Assembly: GCA_963750715.1 (NCBI GenBank) | Contig: CAVVRP010000012.1 | Span: forward strand, 620,001 to 684,000 | Source: JAGVSR01 sp963750715 | GTDB taxonomy: Bacteria; Pseudomonadota; Alphaproteobacteria; Rhizobiales; Hyphomicrobiaceae | Length of the DNA stretch: 64,000 nt | Direction of reading: 5' to 3' | Part shown: positions 41,842-51,029 of the stretch, in pieces | How the letters are laid out: the number at the start of each line of letters is the position of its first letter | Numbering within the stretch: the stretch's first letter is position 1 | Program-made: the position numbers and the translations under genes | The notes under the pieces: generated by a model | What the model was told of the DNA's origin: nothing | Database searches by the model: none | What the model saw: the letters and a program-made list of their open reading frames with translations, nothing else

Positions 41842-44800
41842 CTACACCTCGGCCACCCCGACGACGCCCGGCACTGTCGAAAGATGGCCTTGCTCCCTCG
41901 GCGAAACATCATATCGACCGAGGATGATTTCGACTTCCAGCGCGCCGGAGGCGCCCGGCACCGGTCCAATTTGAAGCACCGCGCGCACCTCGCCGCCCTT
42001 GCGCCCCATGGCGCCGCCGGGCTTCAAATTGGACCGCAGCTCCTGAACGCGCGCCGGACGGGAGGCGAAGTCCGCAGCATCGAGCGTGACCTTCAAGCCC
42101 CGTTCGATGCTGGCGGCGGCCTTGTCTAGCGCCTCCAGGCTCTGCACCCGCATCTTCAGTGTGTCGCCGTCGCGCTCGGCCTCGACACTGACAAGTACGG
42201 CGGTGCCAGCTTCGAGCAGATCGCGTGATGCCGCGAGTGTATCGGAAAAGAGGACGGCTTCGAACTGACCGCTCGCATCCGAGAACATTGCGAAGGCGAA
42301 CTTGTTGCCCTTCTGCGAACGCCGCTCGCGCGCCGAGATGACGATGCCCGCAAGTCGCCCGGCCGTCGCGCCGCGATCGGCGGCGGCCTCGAACTCGATG
42401 AAGCGCCTGACGCCGAGCTTGGCCAGAACCTTCTCGTAGGAGTCGAGGGGATGGCCTGACAGAAAGAAGCCGACAGAGTCGAATTCCGCCTGCAGCCGAT
42501 CGATCGGCGTCCATGCTTTTATGGGCTTCAGGTCGAGCGTCGGCGTCGCATCGCCACCTCCGCCGAACAAATCGCTCGTACCGGCCGCCTTGTTCGAGTC
42601 GAGCCGGTTGGCGAGCGCCATGATGCCTTCGACATTGCCGTGCACGAGGGCGCGATTCGGCTCCAGCGTATCGAAGGCGCCGGCCATGGCGAGTGTTTCA
42701 ATCGCCCGTTTGTTGAGCGCCTTGGTGTTCACGCGCGCGGCAAAATCGGCGAGCGAGCGATAGGCCCCCTCTTTGTTCCGGCTGTCTACGATCGTCTCGA
42801 CGGCGGAGGCGCCGATGTTCTTGAGTGCCGCCAGCGAGTATCGGATCGCGCCTCGCTTGGTTGGCGCATCCGACTCCGCCGCGCGGAGCCGGCCGGATGC
42901 GCCGATGGCCGCGACCGGCGGCCGGCTCCCCGCGGGGGAGTCGCCGGTCGCCGCTGAGGACGGAGGCTCAGCCAGAAAATCGATCTCCGATGCATTCACA
43001 CACGGCGGCAGAACGGCGATCCCGCTCTTCTTGGCTTCCGCGGCGAACATGGCCAGCTTGTCGGTGTTGCCCATGTCGAGCGTCATCGACGCGGCCAGGA
43101 ACTCCTCGCAGAAGTTCGCCTTGAGATACGCCGTGTGATAGCTGACCAGCGCGTAAGCCGCCGCGTGCGACTTGTTGAAACCGTAACCTGCGAACTTATC
43201 GACGAGTTCGAAAATGTAGACGGCATCTTCCTTCTTAACGCCGTTCGCGGTCGCGCCTTCGACGAACCGGGCCTGCTGCTTGGCCATCTCCGTCTTGTCC
43301 TTCTTGCCCATCGCGCGGCGCAGAAGATCCGCTTCACCGAGCGAGTATCCGGCCATCACCTGGGCTATCTGCATCACCTGTTCTTGGTAGATGATGACGC
43401 CGTAGGTCTCTTTCAGAATGCCTTCGAGCAGCGGATGCAGGCAGTCGACCGGCTCCTCGCCATGCTTGCGGTGGATGTAGGTCGGGATGTTGTCCATCGG
43501 GCCGGGGCGATACAGCGCCACCATGGCGATGATGTCCTCGAACCTGTCGGGCTTGAGCCGCTTGAGGCTCTCGCGCATGCCCGTCAATTCCAGCTGGAAC
43601 ACCCCGGCCGTATCGGCTCTTGCCAGCAGTTCAAACGATGCGACGTCATCGAGCAGCAGGGTCGCCAGATCGATGTCGATGCCTCGCCCGCGCTTGATCA
43701 GCGCCACAGCCTTCTGCAGAACAGTCAGCGTCTTGAGGCCGAGGAAGTCGAACTTCACTAGGCCCGCCGCCTCGACCATCTTCCAGTTGAACTGAGTGAC
43801 GGGCATGTTCGACTTCGGATCGCGATAGAGCGGTACGAGTTCTTCCAGCGGACGGTCGCCGATCACCATGCCGGCGGCATGCGTCGATGCGTGCCGATAA
43901 AGCCCTTCCAGCTTCTGCGCGATTTCGAGTAGCCGCGCGACGATCGGCTCGCGGTCGCGCTCCTCCTGAAGTTTCGGCTCGCCCGCGATCGCCTGATCGA
44001 GGGTGACCGGATTGGCCGGATTATTCGGCACCAGCTTGCACAAGCGGTCGATCTGTCCGTACGGCATCTGCAGCACGCGGCCGACGTCGCGCAGCACGGC
44101 GCGCGCCTGCAGCTTGCCATGGGTGATGATCTGGGCGACGCGGTCACGCCCGTACTTGCCCTGCACATAGCGGATCACCTCGTCGCGGCGATCCTGGCAG
44201 AAATCGATGTCGAAATCGGGCATCGACACACGCTCGGGATTGAGGAAGCGTTCGAACAGCAGCCCGAAGCGCAGCGGATCGAGATCGGTGATGGTGAGCG
44301 CCCAGGCGACAACCGATCCCGCACCCGAGCCGCGGCCAGGACCGACGGGAATGCCATTCGCTTTCGACCACTGGATGAAGTCGGCGACGATAAGGAAGTA
44401 GCCCGGAAACTTCATGCGCGTGATGATGTCGACTTCGAACGCTAGCCGCTTCCAGTAGTCGTCGGCGGTGAAGCCGGGCGCGGGATCCTGCGCGGCGAGA
44501 CGGTATGCCAGCCCATCCTCCGCTTGCCGCTTCAATTCTGCGGCTTCCGCCGTCAGCTGGTCCGCATCCGACGCGCCCTCTTTCGTCGCGACGAAGCGCG
44601 GCAGGATCGGCTTCTTGCCGAGCGGGCGATAGGCGCACATCCTCGCAATGTTGACGGTGTTCTCGATCGCCTCGGGCAGATCCGTGAACAGGGCGAACAT
44701 TTCCTCGGCGCTCTTGAAATAGTGCTCCCGTGTCACGCGACGGCGATCGTCCTCGACGACGTAGCGCCCGTCCGCGATACATAGCAGCGCGTCGTGCGCC

Positions 44801-45516
44801 TCGTAGTCGTCGGGTGAGGCGAAGTAGCACTCGTTTGTGGCCACGAGCGGAATACCGAACTCGTAGGCGAGCGAAATCAGGTCCTGCTCGATCTGCTGTT
44901 CCTCGGGCCGGCCGTGGCGTTGCAGTTCGACATACAGCGCATCGCCAAAAGTCTTGTGAAGACCTTTGAGGCGGCTGACCGCCAGATCGCGCTGGCCGTC
45001 ACGCAGAGCGGTGTCGATGGGCCCGTCCGGCCCCCCGGTGAGAGCAATCAGACCGGCGCTATGCGCCTCGATGTGATCGATCTTGACGTGCGGGGCCTCG
45101 GCGTCGCCCGTTTCCATATGGGCGGCACTGGCAAGCTTCATCAAGTTCTGATAGCCGCGCTCGTTGCGCGCCAACACCGCGATGTTGCCGGAAGGGCGGC
45201 TTGCCGGCTCGTTCTTGCCCGAGCGCATGTCGAGACCGTTTCGCGGCGCATCGCGGAAATCGGTTGGCAGCGTGCAGCCAACGATCGGCTGAATGCCGGC
45301 GCCCGAAAGCTTTTCGGAGAATTCGAGCGCGCCGAACAGATTGTTCGTATCGGTAAGCCCCAGCGCCGGCATGGCGTGCGCTTCGGCAAGCTTAGCGAGC
45401 TTGCCGATCTGCATCGCGCCTTCGAGCAGCGAATAGGCGGAATGGACCTTGAGGTGAATGAAGCGGGGCAAGGTCGCCGCTATCGGGGCCGGCGTATCGG
45501 GAATCGCTGTGATCAT
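41842..45516 (-). CDS. dnaE: DNA polymerase III alpha subunit, with an in-frame insertion
   Basis: 1224 residues. PHP domain (~1-290; FIHLKVHSAYSLLEGAMQIG), the palm with the catalytic aspartates PDFDIDFCQDRR and GRGSGAGSVVAWALTITDLDP, fingers with MVALYRPGPM and FNKSHAAAYALVSYHTAYLK, and the C-terminal OB-fold (LAGIVISARERRSQKGNKF). Between FLAEP and GAIRYSLAALKNIG (residues ~853-892) lies an extra ~40 residues (SSAATGDSPAGSRPPVAAIG and onward) encoded by two tandem long hairpins. This is the replicative polymerase. ATG at 45516; the upstream continuation lacks family match. Confidence 0.95.
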   Translation of the reverse strand: MITAIPDTPAPIAATLPRFIHLKVHSAYSLLEGAMQIGKLAKLAEAHAMPALGLTDTNNLFGALEFSEKLSGAGIQPIVGCTLPTDFRDAPRNGLDMRSGKNEPASRPSGNIAVLARNERGYQNLMKLASAAHMETGDAEAPHVKIDHIEAHSAGLIALTGGPDGPIDTALRDGQRDLAVSRLKGLHKTFGDALYVELQRHGRPEEQQIEQDLISLAYEFGIPLVATNECYFASPDDYEAHDALLCIADGRYVVEDDRRRVTREHYFKSAEEMFALFTDLPEAIENTVNIARMCAYRPLGKKPILPRFVATKEGASDADQLTAEAAELKRQAEDGLAYRLAAQDPAPGFTADDYWKRLAFEVDIITRMKFPGYFLIVADFIQWSKANGIPVGPGRGSGAGSVVAWALTITDLDPLRFGLLFERFLNPERVSMPDFDIDFCQDRRDEVIRYVQGKYGRDRVAQIITHGKLQARAVLRDVGRVLQMPYGQIDRLCKLVPNNPANPVTLDQAIAGEPKLQEERDREPIVARLLEIAQKLEGLYRHASTHAAGMVIGDRPLEELVPLYRDPKSNMPVTQFNWKMVEAAGLVKFDFLGLKTLTVLQKAVALIKRGRGIDIDLATLLLDDVASFELLARADTAGVFQLELTGMRESLKRLKPDRFEDIIAMVALYRPGPMDNIPTYIHRKHGEEPVDCLHPLLEGILKETYGVIIYQEQVMQIAQVMAGYSLGEADLLRRAMGKKDKTEMAKQQARFVEGATANGVKKEDAVYIFELVDKFAGYGFNKSHAAAYALVSYHTAYLKANFCEEFLAASMTLDMGNTDKLAMFAAEAKKSGIAVLPPCVNASEIDFLAEPPSSAATGDSPAGSRPPVAAIGASGRLRAAESDAPTKRGAIRYSLAALKNIGASAVETIVDSRNKEGAYRSLADFAARVNTKALNKRAIETLAMAGAFDTLEPNRALVHGNVEGIMALANRLDSNKAAGTSDLFGGGGDATPTLDLKPIKAWTPIDRLQAEFDSVGFFLSGHPLDSYEKVLAKLGVRRFIEFEAAADRGATAGRLAGIVISARERRSQKGNKFAFAMFSDASGQFEAVLFSDTLAASRDLLEAGTAVLVSVEAERDGDTLKMRVQSLEALDKAAASIERGLKVTLDAADFASRPARVQELRSNLKPGGAMGRKGGEVRAVLQIGPVPGASGALEVEIILGRYDVSPREQGHLSTVPGVVGVAEV
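42863..42951. repeat. Twin long-hairpin element inserted in frame in dnaE
   Basis: Hairpin 1 (42863-42903): GGCGCATCCG pairs with CGGATGCGCC, enclosing CTCCGC-CGC-GCGGAG. Hairpin 2 (42911-42951): GCGACCGGCG pairs with CGCCGGTCGC, enclosing CTCCCC-GCG-GGGGAG. The two share an internal inverted repeat (GGAGCCGGCCGG against CCGGCTCC plus GACTCC against GGAGTC). They encode the extra DnaE residues without breaking the frame. This resembles paired REP units or Rickettsia palindromic elements. Confidence 0.8.
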
Positions 45517-45859
45517 GCCCCCAGAGTAGCCGAACGGCAACCGCCCGACATAGATGCAACTGAGATTATCCAATGTTCCAAAGTCGCCGTGGCCGGTTCC
45601 GCCCATAACAGCAAGAGTTGTCACATTCCAACAGTTTGGATCGGCGGGCGATCCGCCGCACATCCCGACCAAAGAGTTTTGTCATGTCCGCTTTCGCACT
45701 CCTAGGACTGCTGACTGTGATGCCAAATCAGCTTCAGTCCGCGCGCAGACCGCGGCGGCTCGGCCTCGCACAGTCGCTCGTCGACAAATAGAAGGGCGGC
45801 GACGACAATGAAGCGCCGGTTGGATCGGCTCAGTGTGAGAATACGCGGGCAGCCGAACT
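45517..45859. other. Intergenic region upstream of dnaE
   Basis: 343 bases between dnaE and lolD. It holds a short hairpin near 45643-45660 (CGGCGG-GCGAT-CCGCCG). It also holds a possible 35-codon frame from ATG 45683 to TAG 45790 on the plus strand with a hydrophobic start (MSAFALLGLLTVM) and a basic end. The ribosome-binding site for that frame is weak, so I do not call it a gene. The dnaE promoter is presumably here but I see no clear -35/-10. Confidence 0.4.
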
Positions 45860-46585
45860 CTAAAGCAGCGCCCCCGGCGCGACCTCGACCAGAACGCCGT
45901 TCTCCATGCGCAGCACACGGTCCATGCGTGAGGCGAGCTCGAGATTGTGGGTTGCGATGAGTGCGGCGACGCCCTCGCGCTTGAAAAGCCCTATCAGTTC
46001 CTGGAACACGAGTTCGGAGGTTCGCGGATCGAGATTTCCCGTGGGTTCGTCGGCTAGGATCAGCTTCGGCTTATTGGCCAGCGCGCGGCAGATGGCGGTG
46101 CGCTGTTGCTCGCCGCCCGAAAGCTGCGCCGGCCTGTGATCGAGACGCTCGGCAAGCCCGAGGCCTGAAAGCAGCTCCTTCGCCCTCACTTCAGCGGTCC
46201 TGCGGCTGCGGCCCAGGATCATCTGCGGCAGCACGACGTTTTCGATCGCGGAGAACTCCGGCAGAAGTTGGTGGAACTGATAGATGAAGCCCATTTCGGC
46301 ACGGCGGATCCGCGTTCGCTCTCCGTCGTCGAGCTTCGCACAATCCCGGCCGTTGACGATGACCGAGCCGCTATCCGGCGTCTCGAGCAGTCCCGCGATG
46401 TGAAGGAGCGTCGACTTGCCGGCTCCCGATGGGCCAACGAGCGCCACCGACTGACCTGGATAAAGTGCCGCCGAGGCGCCGGCCAGCACGCGAATCTCGC
46501 GCTCTGCCTGCTTGAACGACCGTTTCAGGTCCTCCAGTTTCAGAATGGCGGTAACGGTCGGGGTATCGAGCACGGCCGGCCTCAT
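45860..46585 (-). CDS. lolD: Lipoprotein-release ABC transporter ATP-binding protein
   Basis: 241 residues: Walker A GPSGAGKSTLLH, Q-loop FIYQFHQLLPEFSA, the signature LSGGEQQR, Walker B LILADEPTGNLD, and the switch histidine in ALIATHNLELA. It powers extraction of outer-membrane lipoproteins from the inner membrane with LolC/E. Its ATG overlaps the stop of the permease gene (ATGA). Confidence 0.94.
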   Translation of the reverse strand: MRPAVLDTPTVTAILKLEDLKRSFKQAEREIRVLAGASAALYPGQSVALVGPSGAGKSTLLHIAGLLETPDSGSVIVNGRDCAKLDDGERTRIRRAEMGFIYQFHQLLPEFSAIENVVLPQMILGRSRRTAEVRAKELLSGLGLAERLDHRPAQLSGGEQQRTAICRALANKPKLILADEPTGNLDPRTSELVFQELIGLFKREGVAALIATHNLELASRMDRVLRMENGVLVEVAPGALL

Positions 46586-47853
46586 TCGTAGCGGAGAGCT
46601 TCGACGGGATCGAGCTTGGAGGCCCGCCACGAGGGGTAGAGCGTCGCCAGAACCGATAGCGACAGAGACATCAGCACGATATACGCCGTCTCCATCGGAT
46701 TGATCTCGGCGGGAAGCTTGGTCAGGTAGTAGACTTCCGGATTGAACAGCGGCGTACCCGAAATCCACGTCACTACCTGGCGGATATCCTCGATGTAGTG
46801 GCAGAACAAGACGCCGAGCGCGAGGCCCGCCAACGTACCGACCACGCCGATGGCGGCTCCGGTTATCAGAAACACGCGCATGACGGAGCCCTTAGTGGCG
46901 CCCATCGTGCGCAGCACGGCGATATCGCGGCCCTTGTCCTTCACCAGCATCATCATTCCCGAGATGATGTTCAGCGCCGCAACGAGGATGATCAACGACA
47001 GGATGATGAACATCACGTTGCGCTCCACCTCGAGCACGGTGAAGAACGTCTCGTTCTTCTGACGCCAGTCGGTGATGTTGAGCGTTTCGCCACCGATGGC
47101 CCGTATTCGGGCCGAATAGGCGTCGACCTTTTCGGGGTCGTCGACCACAACCTCGATAACGTCGACTTCATCGCCCTTCGAGAAATATCGCTGGGCTTCG
47201 CCGAGCGGCATGAAGATCATGGTCTTGTCGTACTCGGACATGCCGAGTTCAAAGATCGAGGCGACCGTGTACGGCTTCGATCGTGGCGCGGTGCCGAACG
47301 GCGTCTGCGCGCCACGGGGCGAGACCAGTGTGATCTGATCACCGACGTTGACGCGCAAGGCATTTGCGAGACGCATGCCGATCGCGACGCCTTGTTGCCC
47401 GTCGAAACCATCGAGTGTCCCGTAGCGCATGTTGTTGGCGACGAGCGGCAGCGACTTGATGTCCTTCTCGCTGATGCCGCGCACCAGTCCGCCTAGCGCC
47501 TGCACCGCAGACGAAACCATTACCTGGCCTTCTACGATGGCAATGGCGTGATCGACGCCGGGCACCGCGGATACCTTCGCCGCGGCGTCCTTGTAGTCGG
47601 TGAACGGTTCGCCGATCTTGTAGACGATGATGTGGCCGTTGAGGCCGAGGATCTTGGAGAACAGGTCTTTGCGAAAACCGTTCATCACTGCCATCACGAT
47701 AATGAGCGTCGCCACGCCCAGCATGATCCCGAGGAACGAGAACCCGGCGATCACCGAAATGAATCCTTCCTTGCGCCGCGCGCGCAGATAGCGCGAGGCC
47801 AGCAGCCATTCGAACGGCGAGAACGGTTTGGTATCGGCCGTAGCGGTCGTCAT
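46582..47853 (-). CDS. lolC: Lipoprotein-release transport permease LolC/LolE
   Basis: 423 residues with four membrane helices and a large periplasmic domain between helices 1 and 2. Seen: FEWLLASRYLRARRKEGFIS, ISVIAGFSFLGIMLGVATLI, GRDIAVLRTMGATKGSVMRV (the coupling helix with its MGA) and the C-terminal YPSWRASKLDPVEALRYE. A single permease gene, so the complex may be a homodimer (LolF-like arrangement) with LolD. Downstream of proS. Confidence 0.93.
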   Translation of the reverse strand: MTTATADTKPFSPFEWLLASRYLRARRKEGFISVIAGFSFLGIMLGVATLIIVMAVMNGFRKDLFSKILGLNGHIIVYKIGEPFTDYKDAAAKVSAVPGVDHAIAIVEGQVMVSSAVQALGGLVRGISEKDIKSLPLVANNMRYGTLDGFDGQQGVAIGMRLANALRVNVGDQITLVSPRGAQTPFGTAPRSKPYTVASIFELGMSEYDKTMIFMPLGEAQRYFSKGDEVDVIEVVVDDPEKVDAYSARIRAIGGETLNITDWRQKNETFFTVLEVERNVMFIILSLIILVAALNIISGMMMLVKDKGRDIAVLRTMGATKGSVMRVFLITGAAIGVVGTLAGLALGVLFCHYIEDIRQVVTWISGTPLFNPEVYYLTKLPAEINPMETAYIVLMSLSLSVLATLYPSWRASKLDPVEALRYE

Positions 47854-47916
47854 TATCCCGTCTCCGTTGGCCTTGTTCCCCACGCCGCAACGGCAGGAAG
47901 ACAGCGGCAAAGATGT

Positions 47917-49264
47917 TCACGCCAGAACGCGTTGACCTTTGACAAGCTCGACGACGCGATCGACGCCGGCATCGATCGGCACCGATTCGCGTTCGCTGGA
48001 CTTGCGATGCTTCAATTCGATTTCGCCGGCCTTGACGCCCTTCGGCCCGACGACGAGTTGGTAGGGAATACCGATCAGATCCATGGTCGCGAACTTTGCG
48101 CCGGCGCGGTCGTCGGTGTCATCGCAAAGTACGTCGATGCCCGCGTTATTGAACGCGGCGTACATTTTCGCGCACGCCGCATCCGTATCCTTGTCGCCGG
48201 CCTTGAGATTGATGACTGCGGCTTCGAACGGCGCCACCGGCACCGACCATATGCAGCCGGCGGCATCGTGGCTGGCTTCGATGATCGCGCCGACGAGACG
48301 CGACACGCCGATGCCGTATGATCCCATCTGCACCGTGACGAGTTGCCCGTCTGGCCCCTGAACCTTTGCTCCCATGGGCTCCGAATACTTGGTGCCGAAG
48401 TAGAAAATGTGGCCGACTTCGATGCCGCGTGCCGTCACGCGGCGGTCGGCTGGCACTTCCGCCTCGAAACGAGCCTGGTCATGCTTCTCGTCGGTGGCCG
48501 CGTACTTCGACGTCCACTGCGTCATGATCGGCGAGAGGTCCGAAAAGAAATCGGTGTCGACCGGCGGAATGGCGCCCTCGATTAGGTCCTTGTCGCAGAA
48601 CACCTGGCTCTCACCCGTCTCGGCAAGAATGATGAACTCGTGGCTGAGATCGCCGCCGATCGGCCCAGTGTCGGCCGCCATCGGGATCGACTTTAGCCCC
48701 ATGCGCGCATAGGTGCGCAGATATGCGACGAACATGCGCTGGTAGGAAGCTCGCGCCGCCTCCGGCGTGAGATCGAAGCCATACGCGTCCTTCATCAGGA
48801 ATTCGCGACCGCGCATGACCCCGAAACGGGGCCTGATCTCGTCGCGGAACTTCCACTGGATGTTGTAGAGATTCTTGGGCAGATCCTTGTAGCTCTTGAC
48901 ACTATCTCGGAAGATCGCCGTGACGACCTCTTCAGCCGTCGGGCCATACAGCATGTCGCGATCGTGCCGATCCACGATCCGCAACATCTCCTTGCCGTAG
49001 GCGTCATAGCGCTTCGTTTCCCGCCACAGGTCCGCCGACTGGATGGTCGGCATGAGAATCTCGACGGCGCCGGCGCGGTTCTGTTCCTCGCGCACGATGT
49101 CCTCGATCTTCTTCAGTACGCGCAGGCCAAGCGGCAGCCATCGAGTAGATTCCGGCGGATGCCTGCTTGATCATGCCGGCACGCAGCATGAGCTGATGCG
49201 ACACGATCTCGGCTTCCTTGGGAGTCTCACGCAGTACGGGCAGGAAGTAGCGGGAAAGGTGCAT
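47917..49264 (-). CDS. proS: Prolyl-tRNA synthetase (one-base frameshift in this sequence)
   Basis: 448 residues once one extra base at about 49141 is removed; this is the short alphaproteobacterial ProS type that lacks the editing insertion. Start MHLSRYFLPVLRETPKEAEI, then the frame changes between SAGIYS and WLPLGLRVLKKIEDIVREE. Class II motifs follow: RAGAVEILMPTIQSADLW, RFGVMRGREFLMKDAYGF (motif 2), TVQMGSYGIGVSRLVGAIIE (motif 3), and the anticodon-binding C-terminus. The enzyme is essential, so the break is most likely a sequencing error. Confidence 0.9.
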
Positions 49265-49425
49265 GGCGGCCTATGCCTTTTGGGGACTTATGGGCAAGCG
49301 CGGCGAGCGGACGAAACTAAAGTGCTGGCGGCCCATGGCGTCGCGCAGCGGGCGCTGGGGCACAAGGGTGCATAGCCAGTCTCACGTGGAACGGCAATCC
49401 CGCACGGTCGAAAACCGGGGACGGC

Positions 49426-50214
49426 TTACTGCCCGCAGGCGAGGCAGAAGGACACCGTCACGCTGCGCGAATCGACATCCACTCCGCGAATCCGGACGGG
49501 ACCGGCAGGGCCGAAAACCAGTTTGCTTTTCAGTATGGTGGCGAACTTGGACTGGAGTGCGGGGCTGTCGAGCTTGGCGCGAAGCACTTCGTCGAGATCG
49601 GCGCGGAACTTGGTGATTGCCTGACGCGCCTTCTTCAGCACGGCGCGGCAGATGCTGCCGGAGAAGAAATCGGCTGATGTGCTGCAGGCGGGCGCGAACG
49701 TCCCGCCGATGACGAGGCGCTTGGCCGTGAACGACAGGCTGCCGTCGACACTGACAGGCGCGAGATCGACTGCGACCGACGCGTCGCTCCACTCGATGCG
49801 GGGCAGCGAAGCGTTCGGTGGGCACAGACCCGACAGGCATCGGCCGATCAGTTCGGGTGCATCCGTCTCAAACGCCAGCGTGAGACGCAGCGCCCCATCG
49901 ACAGCTTCGACCGTGACGCCGGAGGAGTTGATCTCATTGAGATAATAGGCGTATCGGCCGCCCGCGGCTTCGAAGGACCGAGCCGGCACGTCGATCGGCA
50001 CCTGGGTCGAGCCGAACGACAGGGATGAGCCGGTGGCGAAATCGAGGAAGCCCTGCGGCACGTTGTGCAGCCTTATGGAAGCTTGGGACAACGATTGTCG
50101 GGCGATGGTGACAAGCTCGAAAAAATCGATGCGCAGCTCAGCTGCCCTGCCCGGCATGGTGACCGAGAGCAGCAGCAGTATTGAAATCAGTGCTTTCTGG
50201 AAACGTAACGCCAA
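49426..50214 (-). CDS. Exported hypothetical protein
   Basis: 262 residues with an N-terminal signal peptide (KALISILLLLSVTM, likely cut after PGRAAE). The mature part looks beta-rich, with internal SFGSTQVPIDVPARSFEA and a C-terminal VSFCLACGQ; five cysteines (two in RCLSGLCP, two in ACSTSADFFSGSIC, and the terminal pair) could form disulfides in the periplasm. I do not recognise the family. Monocistronic in appearance, between proS and the ncRNA region. Confidence 0.7.
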   Translation of the reverse strand: MALRFQKALISILLLLSVTMPGRAAELRIDFFELVTIARQSLSQASIRLHNVPQGFLDFATGSSLSFGSTQVPIDVPARSFEAAGGRYAYYLNEINSSGVTVEAVDGALRLTLAFETDAPELIGRCLSGLCPPNASLPRIEWSDASVAVDLAPVSVDGSLSFTAKRLVIGGTFAPACSTSADFFSGSICRAVLKKARQAITKFRADLDEVLRAKLDSPALQSKFATILKSKLVFGPAGPVRIRGVDVDSRSVTVSFCLACGQ

Positions 50215-50418
50215 ACCCGCACCCGCACAGCCACATCAAACCTTTAGCAGGTCGTGATGGGACGGGAGCAAATACGGAGCAGCGCAGGCACGGACAGCTG
50301 TCGAGGCGTTGCGGAAGAGACACAGCGCGCTCGGATTGCCTTCTTTTTGGGCTCATATGCGCCGCGACTGTGTTGCCGCGGTGGATCACTTTCGGCGTGA
50401 TTTTATTTCGAAAGACCA

Positions 50419-50447
50419 GTGACATAGCGACGCGTTTGAGCTATGGT
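50419..50447 (+). promoter_or_regulatory. Candidate promoter of the ncRNA
   Basis: GTGACA (50419-50424), exactly 17 bases, then TATGGT (50442-50447): five of six matches to the -35 and four of six to the -10 of sigma-70, placing the start of transcription near 50454. Confidence 0.5.
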
Positions 50448-50453
50448 CCCGCG

Positions 50454-50640
50454 CGTTAGTGAACAGGGTGCAACGCCGATGGGAATTCAACGGCGATCGA
50501 CCCAAGTCTAGGGAGAAACCGGTCGGAGTTCGCCAACGCGGACATCAAGGCCGTAGGACGGGACAAGCGGCAAATACCGCACCCGGCCAAATCATTGTTC
50601 AGGTATTCGAAGGAGCAAGGCGAAAGCCTTGCTCTTTCCG
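50454..50640 (+). ncRNA. Probable structured small RNA (~187 nt), class unknown
   Basis: A promoter-like pair, long-range pairing and a terminator frame this unit. Both ends pair: TGAACA (50460-50465) with TGTTCA (50596-50601), and GGGTGC (50466-50471) with GCACCC (50579-50584). Inside are hairpins CGCCG/CGGCG (50474-50495), CGACC/GGTCG (50498-50525) and GCCG/CGGC (50550-50571), giving a multi-branched fold. It ends with a GAAA-capped nine-pair stem and T-rich tail. The size is close to 6S RNA, but the branched fold is unlike the 6S rod, and I cannot assign a family. Confidence 0.5.
50613..50640 (+). terminator. Rho-independent terminator with GAAA tetraloop
   Basis: GAGCAAGGC (50613-50621), loop GAAA, GCCTTGCTC (50626-50634): a perfect nine-pair stem followed by TTTCC. 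It ends plus-strand transcription before the convergent DUF1467 gene. Confidence 0.8.
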
Positions 50641-50671
50641 TTTCTGCCTTCGGTTTACGGGCAGATACTGG

Positions 50672-50953
50672 TCACGGATAGGGCGGCGAAGCGCCGGGCG
50701 CGGTGGAGACCGGCACGTTCGGGGCGATCAATTCGCTCTGCAGCGCATACCAGACGACGGCAAAAGCCACCGCAGCAATGGCTGTGTTGATGGCGAAAAT
50801 CCGGACGAGCATGAACCGCGTCGGCGCGCTCGCGGGCGTGCCGGGGACGATATCACCGTCCTCCTCCTGCGTGCGAACGCCGAAGGGAAGGACGGCGAAT
50901 AGCGTCAACCACCAGATCATGAAGTAGAGGGCGACGGCGAACGCGATGGTCAA
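50672..50953 (-). CDS. DUF1467 family membrane protein
   Basis: 93 residues with two membrane helices (IAFAVALYFMIWWLTLFAVL and INTAIAAVAFAVVWYAL) around a charged loop (RTQEEDGDIVPGTPASAP) that is typical of DUF1467. Small proteins of this family follow mce in Hyphomicrobiales, as here. Function unknown. Confidence 0.88.
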   Translation of the reverse strand: MTIAFAVALYFMIWWLTLFAVLPFGVRTQEEDGDIVPGTPASAPTRFMLVRIFAINTAIAAVAFAVVWYALQSELIAPNVPVSTAPGASPPYP

Positions 50954-51029
50954 TGGCTGGGTCCTATCATCCGGGTTCCTGGCTTTACGCGGATGCCGGC
51001 GGTACGGACCGGCCCACAGTGCGCGTCAC

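Larger units (their letters stand above)
50215..50671. other. Intergenic region holding a probable ncRNA gene
   Basis: 457 bases without a convincing protein gene. The right half is the structured transcript listed separately; the left half (50215-50410) shows nothing I can name beyond being the upstream region of the 49426-50214 gene. Confidence 0.6.

Noticed and set aside
45683..45790. 35-codon plus-strand frame starting MSAFALLGLL
   Set aside because: Weak ribosome-binding site, very short, and no conservation evidence; mentioned only as content of the spacer.
50454..50640. Identification of the ncRNA as 6S, tmRNA, SRP RNA or RNase P RNA
   Set aside because: Size fits 6S only, and the fold is branched rather than a rod; the GGAAGCAGC-type SRP loop, tmRNA signatures and the RNase P GAGGAAAGTCC motif are absent.
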